Of a DNA stretch of 9,617 nucleotides, positions 1-6,846 are shown piece by piece. Positions within the stretch are counted from its first letter, which is position 1, and each line of letters begins with the position of its first letter. The notes beneath the pieces are model-generated. The model saw only the letters and a program-made list of their open reading frames with translations. It ran no database searches and was not told the DNA's origin. A program made the translations under genes and the position numbers. The DNA is from Candidatus Brocadiaceae bacterium (lineage in GTDB: Bacteria > Planctomycetota > Brocadiia > SM23-32), in the NCBI GenBank assembly GCA_003567495.1, contig PWZK01000132.1:1-9617 (forward strand), written 5' to 3'.

Positions 1-47
1 AATATGTATTTGGTAATGCCGCCGGGTGTGCTTTTTGCGGAGGGCAT
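1..47 (-). CDS. 5' end of a gene, possibly CTP synthase (partial)
   Basis: Only the first 15 codons plus two bases lie in the window; the gene runs off the low-coordinate edge. It starts at ATG 47-45, preceded by a good Shine-Dalgarno site (GAGGAA, 60-55) with 7-base spacing. The visible peptide is MPSAKSTPGGITKYI, followed by a codon beginning TT (Phe or Leu). Many CTP synthases (PyrG) begin with a short leader and then TKYIFVTGG, so the TKYI(F/L) ending fits PyrG well. PyrG aminates UTP to CTP using glutamine, which would match the shared theme of the upstream genes. The identification rests on about five residues and is an inference; no catalytic motif is visible. It lies 55 bases after purQ with a hairpin between, so it may be in the same operon with reduced readthrough or a separate unit. 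Confidence 0.5.
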   Translation of the reverse strand, partial: MPSAKSTPGGITKYI

Positions 48-54
48 TTTAAGG

Positions 55-60
55 TTCCTC
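55..60 (-). promoter_or_regulatory. Ribosome binding site of the truncated downstream gene
   Basis: GAGGAA on the minus strand, 7 bases before ATG 47-45. It is the main evidence that the short open frame at the window edge is a real gene start. It sits just past the T-run of the hairpin, so a transcript reading through the hairpin would carry it. Confidence 0.6.
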
Positions 61-65
61 AGTCT

Positions 66-99
66 AAAATTTAGCCTGCATTTCTCACAAAGCAGGCTA
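66..99 (-). terminator. Hairpin with short T-run after purQ
   Basis: TAGCCTGC (99-92 read on the minus strand) is a perfect 8-bp inverted repeat of GCAGGCTA (79-72). The intervening bases can add three T-A pairs around a GTGAG loop with one bulged T. The 3' arm is followed by AATTTTAG, so the T-run is only four bases and is offset by two. The stem begins three bases after the purQ stop codon. This fits a modest Rho-independent terminator or a leaky attenuator that lowers expression of the next gene. It could instead be an mRNA-stabilising hairpin. Only the minus orientation has a T-run after the stem. Confidence 0.45.
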
Positions 100-102
100 G
101 CG

Positions 103-891
103 TTAAATAGCATCCTGTAAAGCTTTACTCACAATTCTTCTGAAAAAAGTCAGGCCGTCCGTCCCAGCCTCGTTTCGCTTTCGGGTCCACGCCGGGTTCT
201 GCTGCGGCATGCAGCAGCGTTCGGGATGCGGCATCATTCCGATCACGCGTCCGCCGGGATCGCACAGCCCCGCTATATTGTCGGCCGACCCGTTGGGATT
301 CCAGGGATAGCACGGTTTAGAACCATCGGGCCCGCTGTAGCGAAAAAGCACCTGTCCGTTGTCGGAGAGCCGCTTTAAAGTATCCTCGCTCCGGCAAACA
401 ATCTTTCCTTCGGCATGTGCGACGGGCATATACATGCGCTCGCCTTCTTGCGCAGTGCCGGATTTATTTTGTGCTGACTCCAGGTAAACCCAGCGGTCTT
501 CGAACTTATGGCTGTCGTTTGCCGCCAGAGTCACCTCTCTTTCCCCGAACAGCGGCCCCGGCAGAAGGCCGGCCTTTACCAGCACCTGAAACCCGTTGCA
601 GATGCCCACCACAAATTTTCCCTCTTTGACAAACTCCGTGAGTGGAGTTTTAAGGAATGTCACAAGTTCATTCGCCAGCACCGCACCGGCGCCGAGGTAG
701 TCACCGTAACTGAATCCGCCGGGAAGAACCATAATATCGAACTCCGATAGCAATGCCGGGTTCTCTCTCAGCCGGTTGATGTGCAGTCTCTTGGTTTCAG
801 CCCCGGCAAGGCGGAGCGCAAACTCGGTTTCCAGGTCGTTATTCGTTCCGGCGGTTCTGAGTATAAGTGTTCTGGCAGCCATGTCCCGCAT
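103..891 (-). CDS. purQ: FGAM synthase, glutaminase subunit PurQ
   Basis: PurQ hydrolyses glutamine and passes ammonia to PurL, which makes formylglycinamidine ribonucleotide in purine synthesis (cytosolic PurL-PurQ-PurS complex). The 262-residue product is a class I glutamine amidotransferase: RTAGTNND near residues 12-19, PGGFSYGDYLGAG at 57-69, nucleophile Cys98 in GICNGFQ, PVAHAEGK at 156-163, and the His222/Glu224 pair in MMPHPER. It is longer than the roughly 227-residue Bacillus form, with a C-terminal extension containing PAWTR. The start at ATG 891 lies three bases after the purL stop with only a weak GAG upstream; the second ATG at 882 (MAARTLIL) is an equally plausible start. The stop is TAA at 105-103. 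The gene is in the same reading frame as purL, separated by UGA and one codon. It appears intact. Confidence 0.97.
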   Translation of the reverse strand: MRDMAARTLILRTAGTNNDLETEFALRLAGAETKRLHINRLRENPALLSEFDIMVLPGGFSYGDYLGAGAVLANELVTFLKTPLTEFVKEGKFVVGICNGFQVLVKAGLLPGPLFGEREVTLAANDSHKFEDRWVYLESAQNKSGTAQEGERMYMPVAHAEGKIVCRSEDTLKRLSDNGQVLFRYSGPDGSKPCYPWNPNGSADNIAGLCDPGGRVIGMMPHPERCCMPQQNPAWTRKRNEAGTDGLTFFRRIVSKALQDAI

Positions 892-894
892 ATT

Positions 895-3876
895 TCACTC
901 AAAAAGTGGTGTTTGCCATGCCATCTTCAGTTCCTCAATCGGCGTCTTCAGTATTATTCCTCCGTTCAGTCCGATGATGGAAAGAATCCCCGACGCGTCG
1001 GTCTTGCCAATCTTGCTGCAGGGTACGGCGGAGAGCTTTCGCTCAAATTGCTCCGCCTGCGCCATGTCCACCTCTACGAGAAAACGGCTGTTGGACTCGC
1101 TAAAGAGCATTACCTCATCGCTGCAAAGGTGCTGCAGGCCCGAATACGGCATTTCTCTCAAGTCCAGACTTGCTCCGAGGTTTCCGGCGAATGCCATCTC
1201 CGCCGCCGCGACCGCCACCCCGCCTTCCGACAAATCGTGGCAGGCCCTGACCATGCCCGCGGTTATGGCGCGATGTAGCGTATACATGCTTTCACGCGCC
1301 GCATCCCCCCTTACCTTCGGCACCGAGCGCCCTTTCAGGCCCATCTGTGCGTAATAATGAGAACCGCCGAGTTCCGGGTATGTATTCCCCACGATATAAA
1401 GCGGGTTGTCCGATTCTTTCAGATCCATGGTTTGCGCGAAACTGATATCGTCAACGGGTGAAACGGCGCTTATGAGAAGTGTCGGCGGAATACTTATAGT
1501 TTCCGAGCCGATATTGAATTCATTATTGAGACTGTCCTTTCCGCTGATAAACGGTGTTTTGAACGCGATCGCGCAGTCATAACAGGCCATCGACGCGCGC
1601 ACCAGCGCACCGAGCTGCTCGGGCCGGCGCGCATTGGCCCAGCAGAAATTATCAAGCAGTGCGGCTCTTGACGGGTCCCCGCCGACAGCCGTTATATTTC
1701 GCAGCGCTTCATCTATGGCGCCGGCGGCAAAATGGTAGGGATCCAGGTCGGCGTATCCGGGATTCATGCCGCAGGAGACGGCGACGCCGCGCGGAGATCC
1801 GAGGACGGGTGTTATAACTGCCGCGTCTCCCGGGCCGTCACATTCAACCCCGACAAGCGGTTTGACGACCGAGCGCCCCTGCACTTCGTGATCGTATTGG
1901 CGAATTATCCACTCTTTGGAGCGGACGTTCGGCGCGGCAAGTATATTTTTAAGGAGAACATCCAGATCCTGGGGTTCTCCCGTGGCGTGAGCACGCGGGA
2001 CTGCGCGGCCGCCCTCGTTTGGTACATCAAGCAGCGGATCGGGGTGCTGCGGCGGGCTCCAGTATGCTTTGCCGTTGAAAGCAGGCAGCCCGTCGTGCAG
2101 AAACTTCATGTCAAGTTCGGCCACAAGATGTCCTTTGAAGCGCAGCCGCAGGGTGCTGTCGCCCGTAAAGCGTCCTATTGCGCTTGCTTCGACATCTTCG
2201 GCGGCAAAGACTTCGAGTATGGATTCGAGATTTTCTGGCGGCACCGACAGCACCATTCTCTCCTGGGCCTCCGAGATCCATATCTCGCAGTAAGACAGGC
2301 CCTCATATTTCAGCGGCACCTTGTCGATTTCGACTTCTGCGCCGAGCTGCGCCGCCATTTCGCCCACGGCACTGCTGAGCCCGCCTGCGCCGCAATCAGT
2401 GATGCAATTGAACAGATCCAGGTCACGTGCCTGAAGTATGGTGTCGGCCAGTTTTTTTTCCATTATGGGGTTTCCTATCTGCACGGCGCCACCGGCCACC
2501 TCCTCGCTGTCGCTGTGGAGTCGGGCCGAAGAGAAGGTCGCACCGTGTATCCCGTCGCGCCCGGTTCTGCCGCCGGCCACCAGTATGAAATCGCCGCACT
2601 CGGGCTTTTTTTCGATTTTGGAGCGCGGCAATAATCCCAGACTGCCGCAGAAAACCAGGCAGTTGCCGGTGTATCTTTCGTCGAAATATACCGCGCCGTT
2701 GGCGGTGGGAATACCCATGCGATTGCCGTAATCTCGAACCCCGCTTACAACCCCGCGCAGCACGCGACGGGGATGCATTGCGCCGGCGGGAACGTCTTCT
2801 TCTTTCATATCCGGCAGCCCCAGGCAGAAAACATCGGTACTCATTATCGGCATTGCACCGAGCCCGGCGCCAAGCGTATCGCGTATCACGCCGCCTATGC
2901 CCGTGCCGGCACCGCCATACGGTTCAATAGCGCTGGGATGATTGTGCGTTTCAACCTTAAAACACAGAGCATTTTCATCATCAAAGGCGATTACGCCCGC
3001 GTTATCCTTGAAAACGCTCAAACACCAGTTTTTATCGAGTTCTTCCGTAGCTCGCATGACCGTGCTTTTCAGAAGGTTCTCGATTACGAGCCGTCCGTTC
3101 GCATCGATATATTTCTCCCAACCCGAAGGCGCCGGTCCTTCGTAATCAACGTTGCCTTTAAGGGTTTTGTGAACGCAGTGCTCGCTCCATGTTTGGGCCA
3201 GTATCTCAAGTTCGAGATCCGTGGGATCGCGACCGGTTTTTTGAAAATGGGTTTGTATGCTTTTCATCTCTTCAAGGCTGAGTGAAAGCATACCGTCGCT
3301 GCTGATGCGTTCCAGTTCTTCCGAATCCGCACCGCAAAGGGATATCGTGTGTAGTTTAAAGCAGTAGGCCGGGGTCTTTAGCGAATAATCCGGATCCGGC
3401 CTGTCTATAAAAATATCTTCTATCGTCCGGTTTGCCAGTGCCATCCCGGCCAGCTTTTCCATCTCATGCATCTGCAAATCGCCGGCCAGCATGTATTTCC
3501 ATGCCGTTCGTACGGCTTCGATTTTATCGCCGAGTCCGAGATCGGCAGCGCCCTTCAGTATAGTTTCGCTGACCGGATCCATCACGCCCTGTTTCAGCAT
3601 GACTTCGATGCAGTGATCCGCCCCCGATTCTCCGAGCCGGCGGCGCAGCACTTGCTCCGGATTTAACCTGTATCTTTGCAGCAGCGGATCGGTAAAAAGT
3701 CTGTCGGCGAGGATCCCAGCCTCACTTTCGTTCAGACGGCCGTGCAGCATAATAACCCTGACGGAGCTGACTGAGTCGATTGCACCTATTCCGAGCAGGC
3801 GCGCCCGGCTCAAAGCTTCTTCGCCCTCAGGGTCGCGTATATTATCTTTGTATGATATTTCGATTATGTGCTTCAT
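895..3876 (-). CDS. purL: FGAM synthase, PurS-PurL fusion subunit
   Basis: ATP-dependent synthetase that converts FGAR to FGAM with ammonia from PurQ. At 993 residues it is longer than stand-alone PurL (about 740) and shorter than the single-chain enterobacterial enzyme (about 1295). Residues about 1-73 and 87-157 each look like a PurS unit: IEISYKDNIRDPEG and IEVMLKQGVMDPVSET are both followed by an LGI/LGL segment and a sheet-helix pattern. The linker and synthetase core follow: TWSEHC with the expected catalytic His233, VETHNHPSAIEPYGGAGTG from 308, DCGAGGLSSAVGE from 494, SKEWIIRQYDHEVQG from 653, SGKDSLNNEF from 778 and CHDLSEGG from 879. There is no C-terminal glutaminase; purQ supplies it. 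ATG 3876 is seven bases after the glmS TAG, with GGAG at 3890-3887 as ribosome site overlapping the glmS end. Stop is TGA at 897-895. No defect seen. Confidence 0.97.
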   Translation of the reverse strand: MKHIIEISYKDNIRDPEGEEALSRARLLGIGAIDSVSSVRVIMLHGRLNESEAGILADRLFTDPLLQRYRLNPEQVLRRRLGESGADHCIEVMLKQGVMDPVSETILKGAADLGLGDKIEAVRTAWKYMLAGDLQMHEMEKLAGMALANRTIEDIFIDRPDPDYSLKTPAYCFKLHTISLCGADSEELERISSDGMLSLSLEEMKSIQTHFQKTGRDPTDLELEILAQTWSEHCVHKTLKGNVDYEGPAPSGWEKYIDANGRLVIENLLKSTVMRATEELDKNWCLSVFKDNAGVIAFDDENALCFKVETHNHPSAIEPYGGAGTGIGGVIRDTLGAGLGAMPIMSTDVFCLGLPDMKEEDVPAGAMHPRRVLRGVVSGVRDYGNRMGIPTANGAVYFDERYTGNCLVFCGSLGLLPRSKIEKKPECGDFILVAGGRTGRDGIHGATFSSARLHSDSEEVAGGAVQIGNPIMEKKLADTILQARDLDLFNCITDCGAGGLSSAVGEMAAQLGAEVEIDKVPLKYEGLSYCEIWISEAQERMVLSVPPENLESILEVFAAEDVEASAIGRFTGDSTLRLRFKGHLVAELDMKFLHDGLPAFNGKAYWSPPQHPDPLLDVPNEGGRAVPRAHATGEPQDLDVLLKNILAAPNVRSKEWIIRQYDHEVQGRSVVKPLVGVECDGPGDAAVITPVLGSPRGVAVSCGMNPGYADLDPYHFAAGAIDEALRNITAVGGDPSRAALLDNFCWANARRPEQLGALVRASMACYDCAIAFKTPFISGKDSLNNEFNIGSETISIPPTLLISAVSPVDDISFAQTMDLKESDNPLYIVGNTYPELGGSHYYAQMGLKGRSVPKVRGDAARESMYTLHRAITAGMVRACHDLSEGGVAVAAAEMAFAGNLGASLDLREMPYSGLQHLCSDEVMLFSESNSRFLVEVDMAQAEQFERKLSAVPCSKIGKTDASGILSIIGLNGGIILKTPIEELKMAWQTPLFE

Positions 3877-3883
3877 GAGTTGC

Positions 3884-5728
3884 CTACTCCACCGTCACCG
3901 ATTTTGCCAGGTTGCGCGGTTGATCGATTTCGCATCCAAGTTTTTCCGCCACGTAATATGCCAGCAGCTGTTCGGCCACTACGGCACAGGTGGGCGAAAT
4001 AAATTCCGGGCATTCCGGTATAAAAATAGCATCGTCGCAATGTTCCATGATATGCCTGTCACCTTCGGTGGCGATGGCAATTACGGGGGATTTCCTGGCT
4101 TTTGATTCCTGCAGGTTACTTAAGGTTTTGTCATAGCCGGGGATTTTCGGAACCAGGCCCACAACAGGTACATCAGAGCCAAGCAGTGCAATCGGGCCGT
4201 GTTTTAATTCTGCTGCGTGATAGCCCTCGGCATGGACGTATGATATTTCCTTTAACTTCAGGGCTCCTTCGAGCGCGGCAGGATACATATAACCACGGCC
4301 GATAAAAAAGGCATTTTTAAATTGAGCGTATTTTTCAGCTATCTTACGGATAGCGTTTTTCTGTTCCAGAACCGCCCGGATATATTCGGGGAGCCGCCGG
4401 ATGGATTGCACTATTTCTTCTCCGCGCTGCAAGGAAAGGCGATGAGTACGTCCGAAACGAAGAGCCATCATCGCCAGCACTGCCAGTTGACACGTGAAGG
4501 CCTTGGTAGATGCCACTCCCACCTCCGGGCCTGCATGCAGATATACTCCGCGGCCGGTCTCGCGTGCTATGGTAGAGCCTACCACATTGCATATACTCAG
4601 CACCGTGGCGCCTTTTCGCATCGCTTCCCGCACGGCCGCCAGAGTGTCTGCCGTCTCACCGGACTGGCTGAGGGCTATTACACAAGTTTTATCCCCGATG
4701 ATCGGGTTTCGATATCTGAATTCGGCGGACTGCTGGACTTCGGTGGGGATATCGGCAAAGTCTTCAAAAAAATATTTGCCGATCATGCCTGAATACAGAG
4801 AAGTCCCGCAACCCAGGATTAAAACCCGGTCGACCGATGCCATCTCCCCTGCCGACATTTGCATTCCATCAAGTTTGGAACTCCCTTCATCTTCCAGCAG
4901 CCGCCCGCGCGTGGCATCAGCAATGGCTTCGGGCTGTCCGTAAATTTCTTTCAGCATGAAGTGCTTGTAGCCGTTTTTCTCGATTTGCTCGATATCCCAG
5001 TCTATATGAGTCATTTCCCGACTTATGGGTATGTTATTCAGCGACATGACTTCAATGTCGTTTGCAGAAGCCGTCAAAATGTCATTGTCTTCTAAGAATA
5101 TCACCCGATCGGTATGCTGCACGATAGCGCTTATATCCGATGCTATTATCGTTTTGTCCCGGCAGATGCCGACTGCCAGCGGGCTGCCTTTACGCGCGGC
5201 TACGATAACGCCGGGATGCAGATTCGATATGACTACTATACCATACGTGCCCTTTATGTTCTTAAGGGCTGCGGACACTGCCCTCGTGAGGTCATCTTCA
5301 TAGCACTGCTGGATCAGATGCGCTATTACTTCGGAATCGGTTTCGCTTTTAAATGAAAAACCGTCGGCGGCCAGACGCTTTTTGAGGGTTTGATAATTTT
5401 CAATTATACCGTTATGCACCACGGCAAACGCGCCATTGTCGCTTACATGCGGGTGGGCGTTTGCCGGCGTGGGGGCACCATGAGTGGCCCAGCGGGTGTG
5501 GCCTATCCCCATGGCGTAAGCCGACCGGGTTGCAGGCAGTTCCTTTTTCAGGCGTTTTTCCAGACTGTCGATTTTTCCGACGGATTTAACGACGTCGAGC
5601 CGCCGGGTTTCTGCGTTCCAAAGTGCCATACCGGCCGAATCGTATCCGCGGTATTCAAGACGCCGCAGCCCGGCAAGTATTTCCCCTGCAGCGTTTCCAG
5701 TCCCTGCATACCCGACAATCCCGCACAT
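3884..5728 (-). CDS. glmS: Glucosamine-6-phosphate synthase (isomerising)
   Basis: GlmS makes glucosamine-6-phosphate from fructose-6-phosphate and glutamine, the first step to UDP-GlcNAc for peptidoglycan and lipopolysaccharide. The product has 614 residues (E. coli about 609). The N-terminal class II amidotransferase domain starts MCGIVGY, so Met removal exposes the nucleophilic cysteine; RGYDSAG (27-33), HTRWATHG (77-84), HNGIIENY (105-112) and ETDSEVIAH (129-137) follow. Two SIS domains bind the sugar phosphate: GCGTS (306-310), SQSGETADT (354-362), STKAF (407-411), then EGALKLKEI from 487 and AELKHGP at 506-512. The tail DQPRNLAKSVTVE is the family hallmark. The frame stays open 84 bases further upstream to another ATG at 5812, but that would bury the catalytic cysteine, so ATG 5728 is chosen. 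That ATG overlaps the carA TAA by one base. Stop is TAG at 3886-3884. Confidence 0.98.
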   Translation of the reverse strand: MCGIVGYAGTGNAAGEILAGLRRLEYRGYDSAGMALWNAETRRLDVVKSVGKIDSLEKRLKKELPATRSAYAMGIGHTRWATHGAPTPANAHPHVSDNGAFAVVHNGIIENYQTLKKRLAADGFSFKSETDSEVIAHLIQQCYEDDLTRAVSAALKNIKGTYGIVVISNLHPGVIVAARKGSPLAVGICRDKTIIASDISAIVQHTDRVIFLEDNDILTASANDIEVMSLNNIPISREMTHIDWDIEQIEKNGYKHFMLKEIYGQPEAIADATRGRLLEDEGSSKLDGMQMSAGEMASVDRVLILGCGTSLYSGMIGKYFFEDFADIPTEVQQSAEFRYRNPIIGDKTCVIALSQSGETADTLAAVREAMRKGATVLSICNVVGSTIARETGRGVYLHAGPEVGVASTKAFTCQLAVLAMMALRFGRTHRLSLQRGEEIVQSIRRLPEYIRAVLEQKNAIRKIAEKYAQFKNAFFIGRGYMYPAALEGALKLKEISYVHAEGYHAAELKHGPIALLGSDVPVVGLVPKIPGYDKTLSNLQESKARKSPVIAIATEGDRHIMEHCDDAIFIPECPEFISPTCAVVAEQLLAYYVAEKLGCEIDQPRNLAKSVTVE

Positions 5729-6843
5729 TACAGAAGTTCCTCCCTGATAAGATTGTACAGGTGTTGTGCATCGCGCGGACCGGGACCTGCTTCCGGGTGA
5801 TGCTGCACGCACATCAGCGGCAGTTTTTTGTGTCGGAATCCCTCGACTGTGCCGTCGTTCAGGTTCACGTGTGTCACCTCGACATCACCTTCGGGCAGGC
5901 TGTCCATATCCACACAAAACCCGTGGTTCTGGCATGTTATATCTATTTTTCCCGTTTTTATGTCTTTAACCGGATGGTTGGAGCCGCGGTGGCCGAATTT
6001 CAGCTTATACGTGCTCGCTCCCAGCGCGCGCGCAAGAAGCTGATGCCCCAGGCAGATGCCGAAGATTGGTTTTTTGCCGGTAAGCTTCTTTATTTCATCT
6101 ATTTCGCTCTTCAGTGATGCCGGATCGCCGGGGCCGTTTGAAAGCAGGATGCCGTCCGGATCCATTCTCAAAACTTCCGCAGCCGATGTGTCGGCCGGAA
6201 CAACTCTGACCCTGCATCCCGCCCGTGTGAGGCAATCTATGATGCTTTTCTTCACGCCGTAATCGTAAAGAACGATCCGAACCCCGCCGCAGTCCCCCTT
6301 CCAATCACCGCCGCAATCATATGCCTTGCGGCAGGTGACTTCTTTTACCAGATTCTGGCGGGACAGCGGAAGCGACGCGGCGGCGCGAGCCTTCAGCTCC
6401 TCGGCGCCGAAGTCTCCGGCCGCGATAGCCGCGCGCATTGCACCGGCTTCCCTGATATGGCGGGTCAGCGCCCGGGTATCTATATCACTCACTGCGATAA
6501 CGTTATTTTCCCTGAGGTAACCGGCAAGCGTGCCTTCTGAGTCGCTGTTGGATGGGCGGCGGCAGAACTCGCGCACGATGAAGCCTTTTACCTGCGCCCG
6601 TCCCGACTCCGCATCCGCCTCGTTTACGCCGTAATTGCCGATGAGCGGATAAGTCATGGCAACGATCTGCCCCCGGTATGACGGATCGGTGATGATCTCC
6701 TGATAACCGGTCATGCCCGTGTTAAAGACCACCTCGCCGGTTTCTATGCCCGGAGCGCCGAAAGACACACCTTCAAAGGCGCGTCCGTCTTCAAGCACAA
6801 GCATCCCGTCTGTCGTTTTCAGCTTTTTTCGGATATTAGGCAT
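5728..6843 (-). CDS. carA: Carbamoyl-phosphate synthase small subunit
   Basis: CarA is the glutaminase of carbamoyl-phosphate synthase; its ammonia is channelled to CarB to make carbamoyl phosphate for pyrimidines and arginine. The 371-residue product has the small-subunit N-terminal domain (LVLEDGRAFEG at 15-25, VVFNTGMTGYQEIITDPSY at 38-56, DIDTRALTRHIR at 120-131) and a class I amidotransferase domain: LSNGPGDP at 234-241, nucleophile Cys264 in GICLGHQLL, QNHGF at 305-309, and the His349/Glu351 pair in QHHPEA. ATG 6843 lies three bases after the carB stop, with GGTGA as a weak ribosome site seven bases upstream; Met14 is a less likely alternative start. The 3' end overlaps glmS as TAATG. 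The order carB then carA is the reverse of the common carA-carB arrangement. The protein looks intact. Confidence 0.98.
   Translation of the reverse strand: MPNIRKKLKTTDGMLVLEDGRAFEGVSFGAPGIETGEVVFNTGMTGYQEIITDPSYRGQIVAMTYPLIGNYGVNEADAESGRAQVKGFIVREFCRRPSNSDSEGTLAGYLRENNVIAVSDIDTRALTRHIREAGAMRAAIAAGDFGAEELKARAAASLPLSRQNLVKEVTCRKAYDCGGDWKGDCGGVRIVLYDYGVKKSIIDCLTRAGCRVRVVPADTSAAEVLRMDPDGILLSNGPGDPASLKSEIDEIKKLTGKKPIFGICLGHQLLARALGASTYKLKFGHRGSNHPVKDIKTGKIDITCQNHGFCVDMDSLPEGDVEVTHVNLNDGTVEGFRHKKLPLMCVQHHPEAGPGPRDAQHLYNLIREELL
5737..5744 (-). promoter_or_regulatory. glmS ribosome binding site inside the carA end
   Basis: GGGAGGAA on the minus strand ends eight bases before ATG 5728. It is the strongest Shine-Dalgarno match at any complete junction in the window. 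It supports the MCGIVG start of glmS over the longer upstream frame, and lies within the last codons of carA, so glmS translation is probably coupled to carA by termination-reinitiation. Confidence 0.7.
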
Positions 6844-6846
6844 TTA

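Noticed and set aside
48..102. A promoter for the downstream gene in the purQ 3' gap
   Set aside because: A TTGTGA-like and a TAAATT-like element are present but only 11 bases apart, too close for a standard sigma-70 promoter.
895..897. UGA recoding (as Trp or Gly) joining purL and purQ into one protein
   Set aside because: All other genes are full length under the standard code with no internal UGA, and purQ has its own ATG; there is no positive evidence for recoding.
776..1354. A 192-codon plus-strand frame across the purL/purQ junction
   Set aside because: It is antisense to two well-conserved genes, lacks a convincing ribosome site and resembles no family I know.
1732..2634. A 300-codon open frame on the plus strand
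   Set aside because: It lies wholly inside purL on the opposite strand, shows no recognisable domain and has low-complexity codon-shadow composition; purL is unmistakable in its own frame.
5729..5812. A 28-residue N-terminal extension of GlmS starting at ATG 5812
   Set aside because: It would put residues before the catalytic cysteine, which must be N-terminal after Met removal, and would overlap carA by 85 bases; the strong ribosome site fits ATG 5728.
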